A stretch of DNA of 64,000 bases, taken from positions 62,001-126,000 of the forward strand of contig JADNRX010000066.1 of the NCBI GenBank assembly GCA_015501595.1, read 5' to 3'. Origin of the DNA: Hymenopellis radicata (taxonomy: Eukaryota; Basidiomycota; Agaricomycetes; Agaricales; Physalacriaceae). Every line of letters begins with the position of its first letter. The stretch's first letter is position 1. The notes below the pieces were generated by a model. That model saw nothing but the letters and a program-made list of their open reading frames with translations, was not told the DNA's origin and searched no databases. This document shows, one piece after another, positions 1 through 10,521 of the stretch. The translations under genes and the position numbers were made by a program.

Positions 1-512
1 TCTGGTGAAGACGATATCACCGACATTGAGGGCACTCGTTCTGACTTTGGCGTGCTGAGCGTAAGTGTGGGAAGCTTCTGGGGAGCTTCCGGAGCGAATT
101 CCACCTTCCATACGCGCGCCCAAAGGTGTCTCCAAATGTCTTCCGAGATCCGTGGTCCGGGGTCATCGTCCTGGACGAGGTATAAAGTTAGACCAGACGT
201 TGATGGCAGGGCATACTCGCGTGCAATAGCAGCGAGTTGCAGTTGCAGAGTCGCATGAACAGGTAAAAGAGTGCCGCGACGAAAATGAGCGTGATACCCA
301 GATGCGGTGGGCAGCGGTGGAGAGGTGAGACTACTATTAAGGTGGGGTAGAATAAGAGGGGGCACAACATGAACCAAGTAGGAGCTCGTTGGTGGGGGCG
401 TCCGGGCCGGAGAAGCGGGCACGGGAGTCGGTACGCCGAGCGCATTCGCAATTTTCGCGAGGCGGTGAGGCGACAGCGGAGTCTGCGGCGACGACCATGG
501 GCCGCTCGACAT
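1..512 (-). CDS. Conserved fungal protein of unknown function, N-terminal part (runs off left edge)
   Basis: Reading the minus strand from an ATG at 512-510 gives an uninterrupted frame of about 170 codons to the window edge, with no stop, so the gene continues outside. The protein opens with MSSGPWSSPQTPLSPHRLAK, then a Pro/Ser/Thr-rich stretch, then a compact segment with the runs 'SGYHAHFRRGTLLPVHATLQ' and 'AIAREYALPSTSGLTLYLV', followed by 'GPRISEDIWRHLW'. This spaced pattern is familiar from uncharacterised conserved fungal proteins, but I do not know a function. The start is chosen as the first Met of the open frame. The next feature upstream of its start is the tRNA gene at 930. No transmembrane segment or catalytic motif is visible. 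The other frames here are shadows. I am fairly sure it is a real coding region and cannot say more about its role. Confidence 0.65.
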   Translation of the reverse strand, partial: MSSGPWSSPQTPLSPHRLAKIANALGVPTPVPASPARTPPPTSSYLVHVVPPLILPHLNSSLTSPPLPTASGYHAHFRRGTLLPVHATLQLQLAAIAREYALPSTSGLTLYLVQDDDPGPRISEDIWRHLWARVWKVEFAPEAPQKLPTLTLSTPKSERVPSMSVISSSP

Positions 513-929
513 TGGGGCGGACAAGAGGACTAGCTTACCACGTGGCTTTCTGTTTACGAGTTGGAGCTCGGGTTAAGGTTCCACCATGTACGGACTTAAC
601 GGAGATGACCCACCTATCACTGATCGACATGAACGTCTTCAAGCGCGCGTCTTTCTGTGAACCTGCCTTGGCCTAGCCTCAGTCAAGGATAAGTGGATGA
701 CTGAACTTGACTTGTCTTGTACAAACTGTGTAGAGTGAACAGCTCGTTGCAATTGAGGTGTGTTAGAGCATAACCTCCTGTTTGTTCCGAAAGGATTGCT
801 CGATCATCGATCATCCGCTCGTTGATGTTTCTTCAACTTACTCAGTCTTTTGTCAGATAAATTGAGGCCATCCTCTGTAACCGAACTTGGAAAATTCTCA
901 TTCAAAAAGGTACTCCTACTGTCAGAAGA
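513..929. other. Intergenic, no gene seen
   Basis: This gap between the edge gene (minus) and the tRNA (minus) holds only short unsupported frames. It should contain the promoter of the edge gene; no clear TATA box is visible. The T-run at 903-907 on the minus strand lies just downstream of the tRNA 3' end and fits an RNA polymerase III terminator. Confidence 0.5.
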
Positions 930-1034
930 CGACACCTCAGAGATTCGAACTCTGGCGCACAAAGTGCATTGGCTTACGTAAGCACCCGAAGAGTAAGTAG
1001 CAGGCCAACCCGTTAACCACTCCGGCAAAGTGCC
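930..1034 (-). tRNA. tRNA-Ser(GCU) with a 23-nt intron
   Basis: On the minus strand the sequence folds as a class II (serine) tRNA. The acceptor strands GGCACUU (1034-1028) and AGGUGUC (937-931) pair with G-U wobbles, with discriminator G at 930. The D arm contains GAGUGGUUAA. The anticodon stem UUGGC/GCCAA encloses the loop CUGCUA..., giving anticodon GCU at 1001-999. A 23-nt intron (997-975) follows position 37, the canonical place. The long variable arm is GCAC-UUU-GUGC and the T arm is CAGAG-UUCGAAU-CUCUG, which also supplies the B box. A run of T residues follows the 3' end. Class II shape, anticodon and intron position all agree. It supplies serine for AGC/AGU codons. Confidence 0.92.
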
Positions 1035-1297
1035 TTGTGCTGTGGTTCCTGGATATCGTAGTGCTTTCCTGATTGATGTTGATGGAATGCATACTTCAAT
1101 AACGAATACTGTACTTCCGATACTTCAATACTTCCTTCTTCATTCTTTTATTGAAGATAGGGCATGCTCACGAAGGTCAAACCCGATTTTGGATAGAATA
1201 GAAACATGTGATTCCATCAATCTGATGTCATCGCTTGGCGGCCTTGGCCTAGTCCTGATCAGTGGCGCGTTACCATCGATTTCTCCTCCCAACCACC

Positions 1298-4200
1298 ATG
1301 TCCCATACGATCCATATTCTCCTAGCCCTGACGATTTTGCTCGTCGCCTTACCCTCTGCCTATGCATTTGGGGCTGGCGATATTCCAGATTTCGCCTATC
1401 TCAACGATAAAGCTTTCCGTCACGGTGACATCGAAAACATCCTTGAAAACCTCGTCAAATACGCTGGACACGCCTCCGCTGGCGGAGGCCTCCTTGGATT
1501 TGCATCTCAAGTCATCAACAAAGCCTCGGAGGTTCTAAATTCAGCAAAGGTGATATCAAGAAAGTTTATTTTGTACGCTCTGCTCCTCTCGTCCGTTCGG
1601 TGCTTTGTCTGACATCACTAGGGCAACTGGCTACGCGACTATTCGCAATGCATGGATATTGCTGGCCTCAGTAAACTTAGCGCAGATACTCTAGTACTCG
1701 TGGTGTCCGTTCTCGGTTTCATGGTCCGTGCTCTCCGTTGTGATTAATTCGATATACTTACCAGCGTATAGACGTTTGGATTTGCCACCGAAGAGTTCGA
1801 GGTTACCGCTGACCGTCTCGGTGTTTACCTCTGTGTCGTAAGTACTTTGAGGCTATCCACATTCCCCACTGAATGCGCCCTCAGGAACACATCGATAATC
1901 CCAAGTGCGATGCAACAATGCCGTACCCACAATTTAAACTGACATGTGATTACCAGGGGATACGCTGAGAAGGAAGGTGATGCACGTCAATTCCACCCCA
2001 AGCTTCGCCCGCCTGTGGATCCCCGTGAGCTTGAGATAGACGAACGAACTGGTATGAAGGTGGATGATTAACATTTCAAACATAATTTATCTTCTAATGC
2101 ATCACTATCCAGAATTACATGGCTACTGAGAATGAAGGCTGGGATACGTCAACCGCCCACATTCGTCGCGTCTTTAAGGCTTGCATCGAGCATGGACGCC
2201 GTTCTGGCGGAGACGAGGGAGCCGATCTATTCGAAGCCTACCGCCTCCTCGGTACGGGTCTTCATACTATGGAAGATCTCCTTGCACATAGTAACTGGTG
2301 CGAGATCGCTCTCCGTAAAATGGGTCATGAAGAGGTCTTCTGTCACGTCGGCGACAATGTGCTTGTTGAGGCACCCTCTGGCGACCGTGTCCCTCCTTTG
2401 GTGACCGGCACATTCGGCAGCGCAGATTTCTTGCACTCTCTTCTTGGTGAGGCAACCGAGTAAGTCGTGTGCTTAATTGTATTGATTATATTTCTCATGT
2501 CATTGTAGTCACATCAGTCAAGCTAGTGTCACTGCTCTCAGCGACAATTTGAATCAGAGCCAGAACAACGATACTGCCGAAAAACTTTCCGCTCTCAAGA
2601 GCATCCTCGGAAAGATTGGTGGGGGCGACGACAAGATGTCTCAAGGAGAGGAGTTGCAGGCTCAATCTCAAGCATATCACTTCAACCCAGACAATATTGC
2701 TCCCCCGGAGGTTCAAAGGCAACTGCTTGATCTGTTGAAGTGGCGTGATGGTCTTTACCGTGACATTATCAAGAAGATTGAAATGATTCCGGGTCTCAGC
2801 GATTTGATGGATGAGATGAGTAATGCTCTCAATGCTTGTAAGTCCGTCGAACCTCTCATTTTGGCGTATCCTCATTTACGCTAGACGTATATACCGTCAT
2901 TGCGCCCTGGCTCACGGTATGTTGTGTTTGCCCTTCCTCCCACAAGTCGTTCAATGACGGTTCTCTCTTCCAGCCCATTCTCACGCAGGCCACCTCCGTC
3001 CTCGGTGAGGGAAGCAAGGCCGTCATCGACTCCGATGACCAGTACCAAGTATTCGAAGACGAGAACGCATCTGATCCATCGCACAGTCTTTTGTCGAAGG
3101 ATCACTTTGGTCTCGTCCTTAATGAACCAGCTGGAAAAATTGCTCAACTCGTCGTTGTTCACACTGTGCAATTAATCGTCTCGGCTTGGGCTGACGACAG
3201 CGATCCCGACCAAGTTATCGACCAGGTTGGTTCCGGTGCCATTTATGATCGGCTGTACTGAATTCAACTCTCTTAGGCATTGGAAGCTTTCCACCACCCT
3301 TACTACGCTTCCGGTCGCTCTGAAATTCAGCGCCAGATGTTCGATGAGATGGAAAAGTGGATTGGCGGGCTGGGTGAAGAGGCTTCAGACATCGTTGCCA
3401 AGCTCACAAAACAGAGTGTTCGTGAGGGTAAGAACAAACGTGAAGGAGAGGCTGGTGAAGAGGCTGGTTACGGTGGGTGTGGCCACGGCGGAGGCAGTGC
3501 CAGCTATGCGAAGAAGCAATCGTCACACAACGACCAATCTTCTCAGCAGTACTCTTCTTCCTATGGCGGAGGTGGAGGCCGCACCGAGGACTCTTCTTAT
3601 GGAGGTCGCAACGAGTCATCCTATGGAAGGCAAGACGAATCTTCCTACGGCGGGCGTAACGAATCGTCCTATGGCGGGCGCAACGAGTCATCGTACGGAG
3701 GCGCTGAGTCGTACGGACGTAACGAATCGTCGCATGGCGGTCGCAACGACGACTCGTCTTACGGCCGCAACGAATCCTCGTATGGCGGACGTAATGATGA
3801 ATCGTCTTATGGGCGCAACGAGTCGTCTGGTCGTCAGGAATCTTCTTACGGCGGGCGCAACGACGATTCTTATGGTCGCACCGAGCCTTCTTATGGTGCG
3901 GGCCGTAACGAATCCTCCTATGGGGGAGGGCGTAACGAGTCTGGCCGCAATGACGAGTCTTCGTATGGGGGTGGGCGTAACGAGTCCTCCTATGGCGGCC
4001 ACAATGAATCTTCATATGGTGGAAGAGAATCTGGTGGCGGGCGTACTGAAGAATCTTATGGCGGACGCCGCCATGAGTCTAGCCACGGCGAAAGCGACAA
4101 CTCGTCTTATGGACGCAGAGGTGGTGATGAGTACGGGCGTGGCGGTGGCGATGAGTATGGTCGACCTCCCCGTGAAGAGTATGGTCAACCTCCCCGTGAA

Positions 4201-4440
4201 GAGTACGGTCGACCTCCCCGTGAAGAGCAAGGTGGCGGACGTCACGGTCATCACAGTGGTGGGGACGAGTATGCCGGAAGTGGTCGAGCTGGTTATAATC
4301 CCAGCTATGGTGACAACCAGGAGACCTTTGGAGCCGAAAGAATGAACATCCGCGACAATAACGAGTATGAGGGAGGAGGCGGTGGATATCAAGGAGGTGA
4401 AGGCAACGGACGCCGTCGTGAATATGACAGTGGATATTAG
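1298..4440 (+). CDS. HET-C family protein (heterokaryon-incompatibility C-like), one frame break
   Basis: A secreted or membrane-associated HET-C-type protein (HET-C family, studied in Neurospora heterokaryon incompatibility). ATG at 1298 opens a hydrophobic signal peptide (MSHTIHILLALTILLVALPS) followed by FGAGDIPDFAYLNDKAFRHG. Inferred exons: 1298-1572, 1622-1723, 1772-1837, 1885-1904, 1957-2059, 2113-2459, 2509-2837, 2885-2916, 2974-3225, 3277-4440. They carry the family hallmarks GNWLRDYSQ, EHIDNPKGYAE, DTSTAHIRR, LLGTGLHTMEDLLAHSNWCE, FCHVGDNV and FHHPYYASG. The last exon ends in a long Gly/Ser/Tyr/Asn/Glu/Arg repeat tail. One anomaly: near 1526-1531 the frame must shift by one base to connect INKAS to GGSKFSKGDIKKVYF, and no intron can do this. 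It is either an assembly indel or a disabling mutation. A paralogous role outside incompatibility is quite possible. Confidence 0.88.
3555..4220 (+). repeat. In-frame coding repeat (SSYGGRNE-type) in the HET-C tail
   Basis: About two dozen variants of an octapeptide close to S-S-Y-G-G-R-N-E are encoded here, mixed with RQDES, GRTE and, near the end, REEYGRPP units. The DNA is an imperfect 24-bp-type repeat with many synonymous differences, so it is old or diverging rather than freshly expanded. The tail is low-complexity and hydrophilic, with regularly spaced Tyr. The antisense frame over the same stretch is also open, but only because of the repeat composition. Confidence 0.85.
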
Positions 4441-5991
4441 AAGGCGAGGAATCAAGGAAGGAGTAAAGACGGGCCTTCTGTCGAATGGGCTCTTATCATT
4501 GTATAACAAACATATATTTGTGACAGCTAAAGGGATTGTATCCAACTTGATTTATTGGTTTCAATTTTCAACGTATCTCGAGATTGCATAACTCTGATGG
4601 TTCGCTCAATCCATATACTTCATCATGTATGCATCAAACTTCTGTGCTTGCAAATTCTCTTGACAGAGAGGATGTTACCCATATGCGTTCACTATCTAGT
4701 GTCCTTGCAACAGGGACCGTCCTAGATTCGTTGACCGCCGCCTGGACATTGTAGTACTACGCCACGCTCTCGATATCAGTAGCCCCGTTCAAGGCCATTT
4801 TCCGCGTTCCAAGTGACAGTACCAAGATCAAAGCCTGCCACGGCCTGTCAAAGGACTCTGTGATGCATGTATCAAAATATCTATTCCATAACTCATGCCA
4901 GACGAGCGTTACCGCACTTCGGGAAGTATTTGCGTGGCGTGATCCTAAGACAAGATCTTGAAGTTGGAGTTGACCGTGTCAGGAAGTCAAGCAGGTCTGC
5001 GCACTCGGAGGGCTTCTAGCACGCCCAAGTGTGCCCCTTGTGCCCTGTCAATGGACGTTGTAGTTACCCGATCGCTATGAAACTTGCCCGATCCTCGATC
5101 GGGGATGAACGTTACCTGGCTAGTTACCTGATCGAGACGTAGAAACTTAAAGTTGCGCCACGTCCCCAGCAGTCAGAAGACATTATTTGAGCAGGGAGCA
5201 AAGGCATTACCTCCGCTTTTTGCGGTAACGCAGAAGCGGATTATATGGTAACGGTCCCCCGACGGACTATCAATTTGTGACGCGCATGCCACGGACACGG
5301 ATCTGTGATTACAGTCCTCGGTTTGGTGCTATGTGCACTGTATAGGAACCTTGAGAGAGCCGGATCCGTCGGATATCTAGATAGGCTTGTTCAAGAGGCA
5401 GGAAAACTGGTGTTGTTATAGCCCTCCGGAGTTTGCTTCCGCGGTAGGCGACCATGTTTTTATACGCGTCTTTCCACGATCGAATCATCGATGCCCTTTT
5501 CAGGTTCCAGAGTAGACATGCATTATGACTGTCGCAGCATAGACGCCTATTCTTGGGACGCACTGACAGGATGAACATTGCTTCTGCAATACAGTCTGAG
5601 TCTTGTGGGTAAACGGCCTGATCCTCCTTGATTATGATACGAATGGCAAGGATTGGTGAAATTGGTATGGCAACGCCTTGGACTGTGAGCTCGGAAAGGC
5701 TCCTGCGACTTGTAGAACAGTTTCATTGAGAGCATCTGTCAGATGCTCTCAATGAAACTGTTCTACGACTGGATAAGTACATAAAGTTAGTAAGGTTTGA
5801 TGAAAAGATCGCGATAGTCATAGTCTTGGCTGAGGACACGTGTGAGGAAATATTCCCGATCTGTTCAATTTGCCATCCAACCACCATCTCCCTCCCGACC
5901 ACGACCAACTGCACCATTCTTTTTTAGGGCTACACTGCCCGTCCATTCCCTTTATTAAAGCAGAGCAACGCCGAGCGTCTTTGGTCTGGAA
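4441..5991. other. Intergenic between HET-C and chitin synthase
   Basis: No supported gene. It should hold the HET-C 3' UTR and the chitin synthase promoter. A short inverted repeat (CCCGATC..GATCGGG, 5087-5103) and a much longer perfect one at 5712-5766 (listed separately) are the only structures I see. A minus-strand frame at 5309-5735 has no family resemblance. Confidence 0.5.
5712..5766. repeat. Perfect 27-bp inverted repeat with 1-nt spacer
   Basis: Bases 5712-5738 are the exact reverse complement of 5740-5766, with a single T (5739) between. The next base pair outward does not match. It sits about 225 bp upstream of the chitin synthase ATG. Transcribed, it would form a 27-bp hairpin. 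No coding function is suggested. Confidence 0.95.
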
Positions 5992-8900
5992 ATGGCTTAT
6001 CAACAGCAAAACCACGATCCCTATTACTCGCAGCCAGCGCCTAATTACAACGCCGGCCAGACCACCTACAATTCCAATACCCCTCGCTACGACAACACTG
6101 GTGTTGTCGACTACCCTCCTGCCCATAACTATGACGAATCGAACTGGGAGACCAAGTCCGCCAAATCCTACCAGAGCAGCTACGCTGGCTCACAGGCCCA
6201 CCTTGCTCCGTACGGCACGAACGACGCACCGCCCGTCCCCAACATGCCCTTCCAGCAGAACTATCCTCCGCCCATGGGCCGCCCTGGCATGTATCATCAT
6301 CCCAGCAGCGCCGGCTACTCCGTCGCACGGGAAAAGATGCTCAAGCGTCGCTCCGTACGACAAGTCGAGCTCTTCCAGGGTAACCTAGTCCTCGATATGG
6401 ACGTCCCGTCGCACATCGTGCCCTCAACAAGGACCCACGAAGAGGAGATGACCAAGATGCGCTATACCGCCGCTACATGTGACCCGGACGACTTCATGAA
6501 GTCCCGCTACTCCCTCCGACCGTTCCTGTACGGACGGCAGACAGAGCTGTTCATTGTCATGACCATGTACAACGAGGACGAGGTCCTATTCTGCAAGACG
6601 ATGAACGCGTGAGTCGTTTTGCGGTATCTGCCTGCACCGTGTGCTAATGATCGGGCAGTGTTATCAAGAACATTGCGCACTTGTGCAGCCGGAACAAGTC
6701 AAAGATGTGGGGTCCTGAAGGCTGGAAGAAGATTGTTGTTTGCGTCGTGTCTGATGGCCGCAACAAAGTGAACAAGAGAACGCTGCAGGTTCTCAGTTTG
6801 GTAGGTTTATTTCTTTCTCGTAGCCCAATTTATGCTTATCATCATTTAGATGGGCGTCTACCAGGAGGGTATCGCCAAAGATTCCGTGGGAGGCAAAGAC
6901 GTGACTGCTCACATCTTCGAGTACACGTCCAGCGTTATCGTGACCGACACCGGTGAGGTAGCTCAAGGATCTTGTCCGGTACAAATCCTGTTCTGCCTCA
7001 AGGAGCAAAACAAGAAGAAACTTAACAGTCATCGTTGGTTCTTCAACGCCTTCGGTCCCTTGATCAAGCCCAACGTCTGCATCCTCCTTGACGTCGGAAC
7101 TAAGCCTACAGGAACGTCAATCTACGAACTGTGGAAGTGCTTTGACAAGCACTCCTACGTAGGCGGTGCCTGCGGAGAGTGCGTTCCAATTCTACTCAAT
7201 TAATTATACCGTGGTCTAATTATTATGCTGTAGAATCTGTGTGGACACGGGACGCAGTTGCAGTCTTCTCCTGACGAGCCCCTTGGCAGCCTCGCAAAAC
7301 TTCGAATACAAGATATCCAACATTCTTGACAAGCCTTTGGAGAGTGTCTTTGGATACATCAGTGTGCTGCCCGGTGCCTTCAGTGCTTACCGATACAAAG
7401 CGCTCCAGAATGGACCAGATGGCAAGGGTCCCTTGGCATCGTATTTCAAGGGCGAGGCCATGCACGGCGCTTCCAGCGATGCAGGTCTTTTCGAGAGGAA
7501 CATGTACCTTGCCGAGGATCGTATCTTGTGCTTCGAGATCGTGACGAAGAAACGCGAGGGATGGACGCTCAAGTATGTCAAGAGTGCTAAGGCGTCTACC
7601 GATGTGCCCACAACTCTCGCCGAATTCATTTCTCAGCGTCGGCGATGGTTGAATGGATCTCTCTTCGCATCGATACACGCCACTGTCTTCTGGTTCAGGA
7701 TCTGGACCTCTGGTCAGAATTTCTTCAGGAAATTTGTGCTCATGTTCGAGTTCATTTACAACGCCGTGCAACTCGTCTTCACATGGACCTCTCTCGCCAA
7801 CTTCTATCTTGCGTTCTTCTTCGTAAGCCCTCTTTTATCCATAGTCTGGCCAAGTTCCTGACCGTCTATCCAGTTGGTCTCATCAGCAACAGAGGACTCC
7901 AAAACGGACGCGTTCAATTTCCTCAGTCAGAATGCAGGGAAAACTGTGTTCGAGGTCTTCCTCAAACTCTACATCGTGCTACTTTTCGTCGTCTTAGTTT
8001 GCTCGCTTGGTAATCGACCTCAAGGTTCGAAATGGACCTACAGTTTGGCAGTCATTCTCTTTGGACTGTGTAATATCATTACAATCTGGTGCGCTGCATG
8101 GACTGTCTATCTTGCTGTACCGCATACCGCAGCAGGATGGTCGAATTTCGGACAGTATGTTCTCCCATTCTCTCTTACTGGCTTCCAATCTCACCTATCA
8201 CAGGCTTTTGAAGGATACCCCCGCCCTCCAAGACATCGTCATTTCGCTGGCGGCAACTTACGGTCTATACTTCATCAGCTCCTTCATGCACTTCGAGCCG
8301 TGGCATATGTTCACGAGTTTCCTTCAATACATGTTCTTCCTTCCGTCTTGTAAGCCGTCGTCTATTCGGTGACGCGAGTTTGCTAACAGTCGTTTGTTTC
8401 TTTTCCTATGCAGATGTAAACATCCTCAGTACGTTCAACATTCATAGTTTCAAGTCACACACTGACTTCTACGCACAGTGATGTACGCGATGTGCAACCT
8501 TCACGATGTCACTTGGGGTACTAAGGGCGACAATGGATCGTCCAAGGATCTTGGAGGCGCTAAGAAGGTCAAGGGTGAGGGAGGCAAAGAGCTTATGGAA
8601 GTCGAGATTCCTACTGCGCGAGAGGACGTTGACCAATTATGGTCCGCCGCGAAGAACTCCCTGAGACATAAACCGGCAGAAGAGAAGGAGCACCGAGACG
8701 CTGCGACGAAGCAGGCTGATCATGACAGAAACAGCCGAACGAATGTCGTGCTGGCGTGGGTCGGTTCGAACATGTAGGTGTCTTCACTGGGTCCGTGATA
8801 GCGCGCGCTAATCATTCATTCTAGGGTCATGATTGTTGTTTTCACCTCGACAGCATTCACCGACTGGGTTGCCACGCATTTTTCATCAGCCAGCGGAGGC

Positions 8901-9061
8901 GCGTTCAACCCATACCTCAGTTTCTTATTCATCGCACTGTGCGTCACACGATTCCGCATATTCTCCTTAACCTGCTCATGATTTTCCTCAGAGCATGCCT
9001 GTCCGCCATTCGATTCGGTGGCTCCCTGATTTACCTGATTTTCCGTCTGTTTGGCCATTAA
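5992..9061 (+). CDS. Chitin synthase, division 1 (class I-III type)
   Basis: Integral plasma-membrane glycosyltransferase that polymerises UDP-GlcNAc into chitin. Start [14 protein letters not shown] at 5992. Inferred exons: 5992-6608, 6659-6800, 6850-7178, 7234-7822, 7874-8154, 8204-8349, 8414-8428, 8479-8773, 8825-8938, 8992-9061. All join in frame. The N-terminus is a Tyr/Pro/Gln-rich cytosolic tail of about 130 residues without a myosin domain. The catalytic core has [58 protein letters not shown] and the signature QRRRWLNGS. Several hydrophobic segments follow ([43 protein letters not shown] and others), and the protein ends ...YLIFRLFGH. The sequence motifs identify division 1; I cannot settle the class by eye. 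One exon is only 15 nt (8414-8428). No frame break is present. Confidence 0.95.
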
Positions 9062-9345
9062 ACAGCAGAAGCACGGCGTTCTCTTTCCGTTGTATTATCA
9101 CTCTGCGAGTTGTATATGATTTCGTTACGGATGGAACTACTGATAACTTCTTTTTTATTCCTTCGCCTTGTGCTATGCATTATTCTTGTTTATCCGTTTT
9201 GAACTGTTTTCTCCGTGTACCACATTCTATACCCTTTTCCACAGCCATTTCTGAAATGAACCGTTGAGAAGGTGCAAAAGAATAATGTCGAGGACGACGC
9301 ATAGTGAGGGTCCGTATACAAGTAATATCAAAAAGGTAATAATCT
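9062..9345. other. 3' intergenic between convergent genes
   Basis: Short gap between the chitin synthase stop (plus) and the family A stop (minus). The two genes converge, so it holds both 3' UTRs. Nothing else seen. Confidence 0.5.
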
Positions 9346-10521
9346 TCATCGATGTTTGGCAGCATTTTTGCCCTTCTTAGGCTTCTTGGGATCTTCACAA
9401 ACGTGTGTAGTAGTACATTCGCAATCTTTCAGATCCCGATGACGAGCAGCGACCGCTTTGTCACGGTAGGAGACGAGTTGTCCGCCATTAGGTCTCACCA
9501 CCCTAATTTCGGGCGCGAATCTTTCTTTGCCGTATTGTTTCTTGTATCTGTCGTTATCTCGCTCCAATCTGCATTTAATGTCAACGAACGAATGAATTTG
9601 ATCAAGTAAGATAACCAACTTGGTCTTGAAGAAGTCCTTTCCCTTCATGAACATGGCCTGCTCTGTTGGATCGCCCGGCGGCTTCAGTCCGAGTTCCTTA
9701 TCTTTTAAGACGGCCTCCTTGCGAAAGGCGTGGTACAGCAGATCAACCCATCTGTAGGCGCTCCCAGTTGCACCGGCAACGTTACCGTTGGGGAATGTGT
9801 AGTATGGCAGCGGAGCCAACTCTTCCTTCGTAAATTTGAAGAAAGACTTAACTATGCGACGTGAGGGTCAAACTTCATAGACGAGTACGAGTCCTATAGT
9901 CTCACCATCGCTGTAATGCATGACGTGCATGCCCTTCTGTTGCTGCAAGATTTCGCCGTTTGGCTTGAGTGCGTGTTCATTGCACCAAGCCTCCCAGGAT
10001 ATCGGAGGCGCTGCTTGCCTCCCCGCAGTGCCTGCTAGGGATAGCTGGAGGAGCGGTATTGGCTCGAGCCGTGGCCCGAGGGGCCGTAGCAGTGTGCGCC
10101 TCCACCTGAGCTACCTTTGGCATAATCTCATCGTTGTCCGACTCATCGTCTGAGATGATAATAGCAGGGATATGGGCGTGTTTACGCCTCTTCCTCACGG
10201 GCGTCGCAGGAAGCGGCAGGTCGTCTGAATCTAAATCGATAACCTCTGGTCTCGAGTTTACGAGTTTTGAAGTTGAAGCCAGGGCCGGAGCTACAAGATC
10301 GGTATCATCATCAATGTCAATGACCTGGGTGCTCGTTAGTATATAGTCTCTTGAATGACCCACAGGCCTACCGGTCTCCTCTTTGCAGAACTCTTAGCCT
10401 GTCGCTTCTGGACCCTCGGCGGCGTGCTGGGTGTGGTGGTATATTCGAGGATCTCAACGTCGGAGTCCCCGTCAATATCTGGACTCAAGGGACGTTTAAA
10501 AGCGTGCGACCTAGAGGTCAT
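9346..10521 (-). CDS. Family A/B/C protein, member A (uncharacterised, acidic SIM-like motifs)
   Basis: Minus-strand gene with inferred exons 10521-10372, 10324-9906, 9851-9620 and 9568-9346. The N-terminal half is charged and probably disordered, with basic patches (PVRKRRKHA) and four hydrophobic-acidic stretches: VEILE, VIDIDDD, VIDLDSDD and AIIISDDESDNDE. These resemble SUMO-interacting motifs. The C-terminal half shares a pattern with members B and C: W.AWCNEHALKP, then MHVMHYSDG at an exon end, then FFKFTKEELAPLPYYTFPNG, then YRWVDLLYHAFRKEA. The tail is Lys-rich (KKPKKGKNAAKHR). One frame break lies near 10030, between the N-terminal frame and the WEAWCNEH frame, with no intron available. 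I recognise no known domain. Nuclear location is inferred from basic clusters only. It is a neighbour of member B on the same strand. Confidence 0.6.

Noticed and set aside
188..451. Minus-strand 87-codon frame with a hydrophobic segment
   Set aside because: It overlaps the longer conserved frame (1-512, minus) in a different phase and has no family resemblance.
3404..4015. Arg/His-rich 203-codon antisense frame
   Set aside because: It is the shadow of the HET-C repeat tail; the repeat composition keeps the antisense frames open.
5087..5103. Short inverted repeat CCCGATC..GATCGGG
   Set aside because: Seven-base stems of this kind occur by chance; no link to a gene feature.
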